Shown: positions 11,848-23,238 of the stretch, in pieces | Position numbering within the stretch: the stretch's first letter is position 1 | Layout of the letters: each line of letters opens with the position of its first letter | NCBI GenBank assembly: GCA_014621425.1 | Contig: JAANBB010000389.1 | Location: forward strand, 1 to 38,753 | Length of the DNA: 38,753 nucleotides | Reading direction: 5' to 3' | Source: Cylindrodendrum hubeiense | Taxonomy: Eukaryota; Ascomycota; Sordariomycetes; Hypocreales; Nectriaceae | Made by a program: the position numbers and the translations under genes | The notes under the pieces: generated by a model | What the model saw: only the letters and a program-made list of their open reading frames with translations | What the model was told of the DNA's origin: nothing | Databases searched by the model: none

Positions 11848-14800
11848 CTACTTCTCAGCAAACCGCGCCTTGAGCGCAGTCATTACCAACACTCCTAAGC
11901 CATCGGCAGTCGCTGCGTTGAGTATCTCTAGTGTGCTCAACTCGATGCCGCCGAATACCTGCTTCATCCAGTTGCGGAGCTCAATCGTGACCAACGAGTC
12001 GACACCGAGAGACGTCATCGTCACGCTGGTATCCATGTCCTCCTCGACTGGCCGCAAAACGAAGATGTAGAGATTAGCGCAGATTTCACGTGTCAGAAAC
12101 AGCTGCGACGCTGCATCATCAAGGACGCCTGGGTCTGCCTCGACCGAAGCCATGAATAATCGCAGCGCATCACCAGAATCACCGCCGCCGCCGCTATCGC
12201 CATCGCCTGAGACTTCTCGGTTGTGATACACCGCCATGCGCGGATCCTTGCCCCAGGTGGCTCGATTTGTCGGGTCTGAAAGGGATTTAAGGTACCTCAC
12301 TCCGATGGCAAGCTGCTCGGCGTCTGAATCGGCCGAGCTGTTCATCAACGCCCAATGCATGGCCTGGAGCAGTTCCTTGGTACGCAAGAAATAGCCGCCC
12401 GCGGCGCGTATCGCGTCAGCCTTGGTGGGATTCTGCGCCAAGTAGCCGGTATCCTCCATGGCACCGATGTGTAAGACGGAGGCTGGCAATCCCAACGCCC
12501 GGCGGTGCTGGACCAAGGCTGTCATGTACGTGTTACCGGCCGCGTAGTTGGCTTGGCCCGGATTGCCAAAGGATCCGCTAATGGATCCTGCTGCAAAGAA
12601 GAAGTCGAGATCCTTGGGTGCGGCACGATGCAGGTTCCAGCTGCCTTGTACCTTGGGTGCCACGGCCGCCGCCCAGTCGTCATGGTCCATGTTGATGAAT
12701 GGCTTGTCCCGCAACACCATGGACATTTGCAAGACGCCGCGCATAGGCCGCGACCGAGGTGCCGCAGCCATAGCACGCTCGACGTCGCCGAGGTTCGACA
12801 CATCGCCCTGAATGGCCTGTGCAATACAGCCCTGGAACCTCAACTCGCGAAAGAAGGCCTTGTCTGAATCCTTCTGGCCGGCGGAGCGAGAGAAGAATAT
12901 CAGGTGACGGGCGCCCAATTCAACCATCCACGTCGCGACAGCACGACCTAGGCCACCGAGACCACCGACGAGAAGGTACGAGGCCGACGCCTTTAGAACA
13001 GGCTTTGGGGCCTTCAATGTCATCGAGAGACCTTGACCTTGTTCTGGGATTGAGACGACAATTTTACCGAGATGGATGCCCTTCTGCATGTATCGGAAGC
13101 TGTCCTCGATCTCTGTGGCACAGAACACCTTCATAGGCTCAATGGGCCTGATCTGACCGGAGCTCAACATGTTGGCGGTGCGTAAGAGCAGCCTGTAAGT
13201 AGCCTCTAGTTAGCATGGTGCAACATAATGATACGGGCATGGAGTGTTCAGGCATCGAAACTGGGGCTCACTGACGAGTGACATGTCGCAGCATCGAATT
13301 TAGTAATATCGACACCAACGAAGGTCCGGTTTGCTGCAAACACATCCATGTTGAGCTGTGCCTTTCCAATGAAATCTCTCTTGCCAATCTCGATCATCTT
13401 TCCAAATGGTGCTACGCACTGCCACGAAGCATGCAGTAGCTCCCCGGAAAGACTGTTGAGAACGATATCAACGCCTCGACCTCCGGTGGCATCCTGAACA
13501 TCGGAGAGAAAGGTTGCGTCGCGCGAGTTGAAGATTCTTTCCCTGGGCAAGCCAAATGTGTCCATTAGGTATTGGACCTTTTCTTCATTTCCGACTGTGG
13601 CATATATCTTCAACGCATCCATAATTAGCAACGATGCAGGCGTTTCGCTTCAAAGTCGGGCTGCTTACCTCCAAGCCACCAATGCTCTGGCACACATTCA
13701 AAGCAGCGATTCCGACACCACCACAAGCTGAATGGATTAGCACAGACTGGCCGGGTTTCAGCCCTCCAACATCAAGGAAAGAGTGGATGACGGTGGCATA
13801 GACGCATGGTACTGTGGCCGCCTGCTCCCACGAAAGTGTTGGCGGAATTTTAGCACATTGCTTGGCCGATATAGTCATCCTGGTGGAAAAGCAGTTGAAT
13901 TCCAGGTAGAAGACACGATCACCCGGTCGGAGACCCGTCACCTTGGCACCGACCTGGACGACGACGCCGGATCCCTCGAGACCGATCTCGATGTCGGTAG
14001 CTTCGATTATGCCCATGCAGACGAGAATATCCTGGAATTATCGGGAAAATATTAACACTACTCACACGACGTGGCTTTTCCTCCACTAAATAAAGGCTTC
14101 AAATGGGTGGGGGATAAGGTATAAAGGATAGTAGGTTGAGGACTCACCCTAAAGTTCAAACCTGTACAGCGAGGCTCGATCACAATCTCATCGTCTGCTG
14201 GCTCTCGTGTTGGAAACTCTGCCCACCGGAGCGACTGTAACAATCCAGGTCGCCCGACATCCAGTTTAACGGCCTCTGGCTTTGGCGCCTTCTTCGCCAT
14301 ATCCTGTGCAAGGATGACTGGGTGATATCTAGGAATCTCGAGTACGCCATTCAAGAGAACAAACTCATGATCTGGATCCATCCGACTTTCTGACGATGTT
14401 CCATTCTCGTGGAACTTCTCTGCATCTCGGAGAAACATCTTGTCGACGAGCCCAGAGATAGCTGCGTAGGCAGCGTCATTGATATGATCAATCTCTAACG
14501 TGGTGATGGAGACGGATTGCTCGGAGCGCAGCGTGCGCGCAAGTCCAACCGAGAGTCCAAATCCCGGGTTGCTCTCAGCGCCAATATCGCGCTGCGCTTG
14601 ACGGGTGATCCAGAGAATCCTAGCAGTCTCGAGGCTGTTAACCATTCCCTGGAAAGCCTCCAGCTCGGATGCTGAAATATTGTCGAAAAAGGGGTGCTCG
14701 AGCTCCAGCACCGAGACAATAAGCTGACCGTTAAAATGGAACTCTTGCTGCCGTAGCTGGTCAAGGGATACCATGTCAATCTTGAACCCGTTGTGACCCA

Positions 14801-17800
14801 AGTTTTCGCGAATCCGTAGGACACTAGAAGAATTCTCGTCTCCAGGGAGGTGGAGCAGGGATATTTGGCGGTGGCTTTCACCGGTACTAGCAACAGGAAT
14901 ATTTGGTACTGCAGGTCGTGAGATGATGTTTGCGTTGATTTGATGCGGTTGTGGTGCATCGTATATGGCAGCGTCGACTCCTGAGAAGCCAGATTGCTTC
15001 AGCGCCTCATCCCAGTGTTCAGGCATGAGAAACGGCTCGTCCACTCGGCCTTCTTGCTCTCCAAGCCACCAACCGGGCAGAATTCCCATGATCCTACAAG
15101 TGATTGCGGCGTTAGTACGTCTCATAATGGCATCAACGTGTGCAAGTCATATCAATGCTTACAAGTTAACCATATTCATCTTTGGTGCTAACTCTTGGAG
15201 GAAAAGATAGCCTTCCGGCGCAAGCAACTTCCTTACATTGGCGAGGGTTTCCTGTAGACTTGGAGTTGCGTGCAAAACATTCGCAGCAATAATTAGGTCG
15301 AATGAACCAGCCGTGAAACCCTGCTCAAGGGGATCTTTCGAAATATCCAGGACTCGGAAATCTATCTCCTGGTATGCGGCGAAGCGCTCTTGAGCTGCCA
15401 CGAAGAATCCCGACGATATGTCGCTATACACATATTTCGAGTACAAGCGCTCCGCAGTGGCATGTTCCTGCAGGCTCTTCAGGATAATGGCCGTGCTACC
15501 CCCGGTGCCAGCGCCGATCTCCAGGACTCGCATGGTGGGACGAGTGTGGCCAGCGACGGTGAAGAAGTCTGCTGCATCTGTGCGAGACTGGAACCAGTTG
15601 TAGTAATTGGTAAGACCGTCATCGGGCTGCAGGACCTCGATACCGCTGATATTTCCTTGAACGATATCCTCGCAGTTCTGGACGATTCTGCCAATGAGTG
15701 CAGCAGCGCTAGCTGCGCTGGTCTCGAGGGTAGAACGTTGCAACTCAGTCATCAGGGCAAGTCGATCTTCGCGGCTCAGTCTTGTGAGGTGCTGTGAGTT
15801 CACCTCTAGCCCGCGATAACTGTTCACGGCTGCTTGAGCTACTTGCATCTGGATCCAGGCACAGAACCTTTGTACATGGTGGGCAGTGTTGCTCTTCGTC
15901 GCCGCGGGCATGTTCGCAATGCGCTCTTTTATCTCCAAGATTGAGACAAGAACCAACTTCTCCAACATGTGAATATCATTGCCGTCATTTCGCGAACTCT
16001 CGCTCGGGCGTATCAGGTTGTGCATGTTGGCGAAGTCAAGGGAGGGCTTCCAATCGAGGCGAGCTGCAGCGACCGGGTCGGCCATGTCACCCTCAAGGTT
16101 CGTCTCGAGTGGCGAGAACTTCGCTTCAGTTATTGAGAGCAAAACGGCTCCGCCACCTTTAGGCGTCACTGTTGCAGAGCCTGAGACAGCGCCTGTCGAA
16201 GCTGTCACGGAATGGACTTCAACAGATCCACCACTAAAGTCTCTACCACCGGCGATGTACAATTCTCCTATTTCTGTTGGCACGCAAAGCTTTTTGACAT
16301 CATGAAAAAGACCCTTGCAAGTCGACGCAAGGAATAATCCAAGGCAGTGATCCATGGTTGTGGGATGCATGGCATACTTGGACCTGGATACAGTCGTTGT
16401 AGACAACGTAGCACTCGCCGTTTCCTGATTAGGTAGACAGAGGACGCGTTCCAGACCCTTAAAGAAGGGTCCATAATGCAAACCGATCCTCCAGAGCGAC
16501 GGATAATAATCTTCGACGGCACGAAGGTGAGGGCCATTGGCAAAGCTCCCACCAGCGTGTATTTTGTTGACTTGTTCAGCTGTGCCACCCCCTCGGATCT
16601 GGCCATCGCAATTTTTGACCCAATTGCTGCCGTTATGAGAGACGATTTTAAAGTCCCACCATGTAGAGTCAAGCATATTTGTCAGTCGAACAGGTTGCAA
16701 GCTGGTCACCATCTCAACCGACTTGGACTCCGACAGGACCAGTGCAGTATGAACAACAACGTTCCGCATGGTGAGGTCTTCATAGCCCGAAAGTTGACGG
16801 ATGGCCTCTCCAGCCATACCCAGATATCCTGTGTATGGGAAGATGACGTCGTCTATGATTTGGTGATCACGTAGCCAGGGAACATCATCGAGTAGGAAGA
16901 CATTTCGCCACTGAGGGCTCAAGTCAGTACTCTCAAGTGTACGCGATCCGAGTAGTTCGTGATTGGGAAATTTGCGGAACCTCCATTCTTGGCTCAATCT
17001 GCTTTCCGCCCAGTACTCCTTGTCGTGCTGCCAAGGGTATAGAGGGAGGTCAGTGACAACGTCACCGACAGGGGAAATCTTGGCCAGGTTGATCGACACG
17101 CCTTGAAGGTACAGTTCTCCAGCGAGAGCGAGCGCTGATTGAGTGCAGTCACCCCCACGTATCATAGCTGATGCATAGCTGTACTTTGTCCTGCCGCACG
17201 CACTGAGAATCTGGCGGAGGGGTCCAGCCAAGGCACTATGTGGACCAATCTCAATGAACAGTTGCTCGGAGGAAGATGGCTGCGTGTCAACCAAGGTTCT
17301 TACTGCCGAGCTGAAGCGCACAGGGCTTTCGAAGTTTTCTCGCCAGTAAGAGGCATTAAAAGATCCAGGCTCTTTCAACTGCTTACCCTTGACGCTGGAG
17401 AAAAAGGGAACGGCGGGAGATTTGCTGTCCACCTTGTCCTGGAGCAGGAGCTCGAGTAATGGTCCAATATCGAGCATATGGTCTATTTCACAGCGGTTAG
17501 AAACGAGGAATCAAATGTTTGCAAGGAATCCAAGGCGGGTGAAGTTAGAGTAACAAAAAAAGAGATAAAACTTACGGGAGTGATAAGCCATCTCCACCTT
17601 CAACATTCGAACCAAACATTCTGGTTTCTCTCGTTTGATATTGTCGCACACCGTCTCAAGGGCTTCCTTGTCTCCCGATAGCGTCACGCTGTTAGGGCTA
17701 TTCTCGCACCCCACCACAACTCCGTCAACTAGGAATGGCGCAACCTGTTCGGGCCCTAGACCGATGGCTGCCATACCGCCACGGCGTGGGTATCCCTTTG

Positions 17801-20122
17801 TTACGTAGCCCCGGTAGTAGGCAATTGTGATGGCCTCTTCAGAGCTGATAGCCCCAGCCGCGTATGCCGCGACGATTTCACCACTAGAGTGACCAATCAC
17901 AGCGGCTGGTTGGATCCCCCAGCTCCGCAGTAAATTGACCAAAGCCACTTGGATCACGCAGACGAGTGGCTGAGAGAACTCAGCCAGCGCCAAGTTACTC
18001 TCACTCTTGGACTTGCGTAGCTCGTCGACGAGGTTCCAGGCCGGGGGGTGCTCGAGCTGTGATAAAACGTGGCTCATAGCCACGATGTCTTCCTGGAAGA
18101 TGGGATAATCATCCATAAGCTCCTTAGCCATTCCAGCCCACTGAGCGCCCTGGCCAGTGAATATCATATTCACTGTTGGCACCGTGGTCTTCAATTTTGA
18201 CAGGGGAGAGAAATCTAGAGCTGGTGCATCTTCATCCAGAGACAGCTGATTGTCGGCAACGCAGTACGCGCGGTTTGTCAAATGCTCTCTGCGGTTGCAT
18301 AGAGTATATGAAATATCTGCCGCTTTATCTGGTTGAGCTCTGTAGTATTTCTCGGATTCCGCCAAACTTCGTTTCAGCGAATCTGGGTTCATCGCAGATA
18401 ATACGTGCAGCACTTTCCTGGGTCGCGTTTCTTGTGTGTCTTGTTGCTTCGAGTCGCTCTTCGTATCATCACCAACATTGCGGACACTGTTGCTGGCCAC
18501 TGTCCCCATATTTTGGCCGTTCTCAGCCAATAGTCCATTGCTCCCATTACCATCATGGTGGCCATTCGAGGGCTCATTTATTGGTACGTTGTTCGCGTTT
18601 TGGCCGTTCATAACCCCGTCGTCGTTGTTAACTCTGTGACCATGATCAACGCGCTTACCGTATCCGGGCGTCTTGGTGCCATTCTTGCCGAGGTATTGTT
18701 CTGCGCTTTCGATAATGCAGTGGGCATTTGCACCTCCGATACCGAATGAGTTCACACTGATTCTGAGCGGCTGGTCCTGAGACCACGGAATCAAGTCCAC
18801 AGGAACCTCCATGTTGTACTCGCGAAACGGAATTTTGGGATTCGGCGTCGAAAAGTTGATGTTTGGAGGTATCATTTTGTGTTCCAGTGCCAATACCGCT
18901 TTCAAGATAGATGTTATAGCCGAGGCGCCTTCGCTATGACCGAAATTTGGCTTGACGCTCCCGATATGGAGGGTTCGATCATTAGTACCTCCAAACACTC
19001 GTGCAATAGTCGAAGCCTCAACCAGGTCTCCAACCGCAGTGCCAGTTCCATGTGCTTCTACATATGGCGTCTGGGACGGGTCGAGGCCAGCCTCTTTGTA
19101 TGTCCTACGTATCAAAGCTTCCTGACCTTCGGAGCTGGGGTTCGTCATGCCAGGCGTTTTGCCGTCGAAGTTTGATGCTGTTCCCCTAATCACAGCACGG
19201 ATCGGATCCCCATCCCTGAGGGCGTCGCTGAGAGGCTTCAGGTAGAGCGCGTTGACAGCCTCGCCTCTGGCATAGCCATCTGCGGCCGCATCAAACGTTT
19301 TGATGTAACCACTGGGCGACAACACTCCTTGTTCCGACATGCCTGTATACATGGTCGGTGAGAATATGAGGTTTGTACCAGCAACAATAGCACCATCGCA
19401 GTCGCCAGCGCGTAAAGCTCGGACAGCTTCATGTAGTGCGATCAAGGAAGACGAGCAGGCGGACTTCATGGTGAAAGATGGTCCCTTGAGGTCATACTCA
19501 TAACTAATTCGGTTGGAGAGTGCAAAGTCGTGACCACCGGAGCTTCGGTAGATGCCCGAACCATGAGTATCTTTCGCCTGGAGATCAAGCCAGTCCTGTT
19601 TTTGATGTAACTATTAGCTCACGCAGTTCTAAAGTGTCTCCAAACTGCACTCACTTCTCCCCAAACGCCAACGTAGCAGCCGATTTTGCTTCCCCGCCAA
19701 TTCGGCTCTCCTGATGTCTGCATACACTCATACACTACCTCTAGGAGCATTCTCTGCTGTGGGTCAATATCCCCTACTTCTTTCATCACCATGGAGAAGA
19801 ATGAGGTGTCGAGGTGTCTGAAGTTGGATGATTCATTCAAGAAGTGCCCATGACGCATAGAGATGCAACCCCTCTGACCAGATTCTCCATGAAAGCCATC
19901 TAGATTGAATCGAGTTGGGGGGATCTCACATCGTGTCGACTGCTTTTCCGCAATGGTTTTCCAAAGAGCTTCTGCCGTGTGAACCCCCCCGGGGAGTCTC
20001 ATGCCCAATCCGACAATTGCGACTGGCTGATTGCCATTATCGGTACAATTGATACCGGAAGCACTTCCAACATCATCGGCAGCGAATGTAGGAATGTCGT
20101 GTGGAATCGCGTGGGGCGACAT
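11848..20122 (-). CDS. Highly reducing type I PKS, KS-AT-DH-MT-ER-KR-ACP
   Basis: Backbone enzyme that builds a reduced polyketide from malonyl units. Seven exons: 20122-19655, 19595-17576, 17482-15163, 15093-14148, 14031-13669, 13607-13276 and 13192-11848, total 2597 aa. KS (about 34-458): Cys203 in SACSSS, His338 in EAHGTGT, His376 in [16 protein letters not shown] with Ser726. DH: His1036 ([13 protein letters not shown]) and Asp1207 (HPTTMDHC). C-MT: SAM motif [10 protein letters not shown] about 1484-1493. ER: GGVG at 2022-2025. KR: GGLGGLG about 2226-2232, Ser2353 and Tyr2366. ACP: Ser2549 in GVDSL. All domains look catalytically competent. There is no thioesterase, reductase or condensation domain at the C-terminus, so release must be in trans. 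Junctions rebuild family motifs (for example AYHSHHM, LNFRDIL and MNMVNLIMG). Intron 6 uses a weak donor (GTCAGT). It is transcribed divergently from the T-C gene. Confidence 0.95.
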
Positions 20123-20483
20123 GGCGAGAGAACAAGTGTTGGCGTGAGAATTGATAATTTAGACTAGACAAATGTGTGAAACGAGTAGTTGTGGCAGAAA
20201 ATAATTACACCAAAGAGAAGCATTCATGCTGTCATGCTGTATATATCTCGTTGATATTCGACTGGTGTTCCTATACTGTGATCCCATGGCCTCGGAAGGT
20301 TCACCGGCTTAGAATTCCGCTCGCGCCCGCTACCGGCTTCCAAATAACTCACGATCTACAGGGATAATAAGGGGAGAATTCTTGTCGGGCCGATTGATTT
20401 ACTTAATCTGACTCTTTCTTAAACCGATACTGATTATATACAATCACATCAAGGGTGAAGAGCCGGAAGTGTGTAGGTCCGGT

Positions 20484-20500
20484 GATGCCGGCTCGGCATC
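20484..20500. promoter_or_regulatory. Inverted repeat GATGCCG-N3-CGGCATC
   Basis: Perfect 7-bp arms around GCT. It contains an everted CCG-N3-CGG pair, a layout bound by some Zn2Cys6 dimers. It lies on the PKS side of the divergent promoter. Confidence 0.45.
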
Positions 20501-20719
20501 TGCCCTCCCTGATCACGTAAATCCGCCCTCTGTTCCAGTTACCCAGTTCCCTCAACCATGATCGGCGCCGTAGCCGACTCATGCCTACGTCGAACCGATG
20601 GATTATTCGAATCACAAGTATACTGTGGATTGCTCGTGATCTTCACATAACTGCGCAGCGCAGTGTTAATGTTGCAATCCAACCGGTTATGGTTTCCGGT
20701 CTTTCCGAGACATATCGAG

Positions 20720-20737
20720 GTCGGCTACGTAACCGAC
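20720..20737. promoter_or_regulatory. 18-bp near-palindrome GTCGGCTACGTAACCGAC
   Basis: All positions pair except one symmetric C/A mismatch. The core is CGG-N8-CCG, an inverted pair of zinc-cluster half sites. It includes TAACCGAC, which also occurs (reversed) upstream of the ligase. This is the strongest candidate binding site in the divergent promoter. Confidence 0.5.
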
Positions 20738-20744
20738 GACCAGA

Positions 20745-20758
20745 TTCGGTGAACCGAA
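20745..20758. promoter_or_regulatory. Inverted repeat TTCGGT-GA-ACCGAA
   Basis: Perfect 6-bp arms with a 2-nt centre, core CGG-N4-CCG, 7 bp after the preceding palindrome. The two together resemble a composite operator. It lies about 75 bp upstream of the T-C TATA-like box. Confidence 0.45.
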
Positions 20759-20949
20759 GGTGGGGAGGAGAAATTCGGAGGAAGCTCAGTTGATGACTGA
20801 TGTCAATCATTGCAGCGCTCCTTGGTCTGCCGTATAAAATAGCGCATCTATTTGCGATGAGAATGTGCTGGAGAATTAGATCACATCGAAAGGTACCTAC
20901 GCAACACTCCACACAAATCTACTTCCAACACATCACAAAATTGAGAAAT

Positions 20950-22916
20950 ATGGAGCAACTGCGGAAAGTCTGGGCGGATGTACTTTCAATCGAGCCAGAC
21001 AAGATTGGCGACGAAGATAACTTTTATGAATGTATGCTTCCTCGGACCCCAAGCTCAAAACTTTGAACGTAGAAAGAAGCACGCTGAAGACACAAAATTC
21101 CATAGTGGGAGGCGACTCGGTGAGTAGAACACTTGCTTCAGCCTGAATTCATGCAAAAAAATACAGATGATGGTCAACTCTTGGACTGACCAGTCATTCT
21201 TACTTCAGGTAAAAGCTATACAGCTCCTCGGAGCGCTGGCAGGAACTATTTCTCACATTGATCTTCAAACGTTTGGCCAGAGTATGAGGCGACACCCCCC
21301 ATCTCGTAACATTTTTGAGTAGGAGTGGAGGGCTAAGATTGAGACAGACATCACATTTAAAAGTTTCTGGAACAACGTTTGCGGTGGTGGCGACACAAAA
21401 GACGGCGTCCGCGAACAAAAGGATATGCAGGTCCACAATGAACACCGTCAATGCAATGGGGCGACAACCGTGTCTGAGGTCGACCTCAACGACCTTACAT
21501 CTACCTTAAAACAGGCAGGAATAGATAAAGAGGCGGTTGTGCAGATTGCACCAATTAATCTCGCTCAAGGTACGTTGCTCCCTTTAGTCCCATTCCAACA
21601 AAGGTATTTCTGCAATATTTCTGACCTGGCCAGAGTATTTTGTCCGCGTGGGCTTGAGCGGCGAAATAGGCCTTATTAATTACATCTACGAAGTCGATGG
21701 TCAGAATTTGAAGGAAGGATTAAAGCGCCTCACCGAGCTTCTAGAGGCCAAGAGTCCTATCCTTCGCACGACCATATTGGAGGCTGGCAAAAACAACTTT
21801 GTGCAGATCAAAGTTGCCGCTAGTATGTCATCTTGGGTCTATCCTTGCTGCTTAAAGCCCTATCTTGACGGAACCATGACCGAGAAGCTGTATCTCGGCG
21901 CGTCTCCGGTGCGATATGGCCTTGTGATCCAAGACGCAGAGCTAGAAGGACGAAGCTTTTTCGTTATCACTATTCACCATGCATACACCGATGCTCTCAC
22001 ACGATTTCTCATCGAGAAGGAAATCATTCAGATCCTGAAGCAACCAGCCGAGTACGCTAGGGATCAAAAGGCTGAGCGACCCTGGATTGGCGACTTTGTC
22101 AGTCATGTCCGCGCTCACCCTGACAACAAACATGATTCTCAGGACTTTGCGGAATATATTCGCACTGCAAATTTCGCCAACATTAATCCACAACACCAAG
22201 TTAAAATGGAACGTGTACCTCACAGTGAACTTGTCGAAACAGTGGTCCTTCCCTCTGTCAGCGGATGCAAACCAACGGCAGCACATACAGCCCATGTTGG
22301 CCGAGTGAACGATATTCACAAAAATTCATCCCAAGTTGTACTTGCGGCATGGACCATGGCTTTGGCAAAGCACTCGGGAATCAAGGACATCGTATTTGGG
22401 CTCGTCCGTCACGGTCGGTCCTCGGACTCGTATCCAGAGGCGAGAAGCGTAATGGGGCCCTTGATCAGTGTTACGCCATTCCGGATGTCTCTTGAAGATG
22501 GCCAAGAAAGCGCTGGAAATCTGCTCCAACGAATTCGAACCGAAATCCGAGCGACGGGAAGGTTGAAAAATGGGTTTGAACAGGAATTGTCCCGAAGCGG
22601 TAACGAGCCGTTTTTGTTGCAGTCGGTCTTAAATTTGAGGTTGGAGATGGGTGATGAAGATTTAAGTGGGGGTCATACTGCTTTTGGCATCACTAAATTG
22701 GCTAAAAGACGAGACTTGCAGAAAACAAGGGCCGAGGATGACGTGTTAGTGTCTTTGATAATCTTGCGGAAGCAGGGCGAGATGGATCTGAACATGCGCT
22801 ACCAACAGAGGTTCCTTACCCACGAAAAGGCACAATCCTTGTTTAATGACCTCAAGAGATTTATTTGCGAGCTAAGTGTGGCAGATGAGAGAACTGTACA
22901 GGACTTTATAGGATAG
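20950..22916 (+). CDS. Stand-alone carrier-condensation (T-C) didomain protein, Fum14-like
   Basis: A two-domain NRPS fragment without adenylation domain, expected to form an ester or amide bond. Exons: 20950-21031, 21106-21119, 21209-21281, 21348-21569 and 21634-22916, giving 557 aa. The T domain occupies roughly residues 1-55, with the phosphopantetheine site LGGDS (Ser32) made by a 14-nt micro-exon. The C domain starts near residue 120. Its active site is HHAYTD (His245, His246, Asp250), followed later by the usual GPLISVTPFR stretch. Junction 3 (66-nt intron, GTATGA...ACAG) is the least sure; without it an in-frame TAG at 21320 would end the protein. The architecture is that of Fum14p, which esterifies the fumonisin backbone with an acid loaded by a ligase. 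Here the cluster ligase is the natural partner. Acceptor and donor are unknown; a role in releasing the PKS chain is the alternative. It is divergent from the PKS. Confidence 0.85.
21106..21119 (+). other. 14-nt micro-exon encoding the carrier Ser
   Basis: TGGGAGGCGACTCG, between acceptor CATAG and donor GTGAGT. It joins ...GAA T to GTA AAA... and reads L-GGDS-V, the exact carrier-domain attachment motif. Skipping it would shift the frame and remove the Ser that carries the cofactor. Confidence 0.8.
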
Positions 22917-23238
22917 GGAAGAGTGCCTCAGGGCTTTGCGGTATCTTCTCGCTCTCAAATTGTCACCTCAAGGCCTACCTGAACTGTTTTCTCCGTATCT
23001 TAGCTTCTACAGCAATATTTAACTCCAATTATAACTAAACTATGATGCAAAAGTAACAGGTATGCGAGGAGTGATGTAGCCAAACATGGCAGTTCGAATT
23101 GGTGTATATTAGGCATGGAGCCGGGGGTATTTCCACTCGTAATGGAGAGTATATCGCCTTGACATACCGTGAAGCACAGTAGAAAGATCAATTTTGAACA
23201 AAGTAAACTGCATTCTGTTCAATGTATACATCATTCTG
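22917..23238. other. Convergent 3' spacer of T-C and MFS genes
   Basis: 322 bp between two convergent stop codons, A/T-rich and without a supported gene. It probably holds both polyadenylation regions. Confidence 0.5.

Larger units (their letters stand above)
20123..20949. promoter_or_regulatory. Divergent PKS / T-C promoter region
   Basis: 827 bp separates the two start codons. TATA-like boxes sit about 115 bp from each ATG: TATATAT at 20240-20246 for the PKS and TATAAAA at 20833-20839 for the T-C gene. Between them lie several palindromes built on CGG/CCG (listed separately). The arrangement suggests co-regulation of backbone enzyme and T-C partner by a Zn2Cys6 factor, most simply regulator 1. 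Confidence 0.6.
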
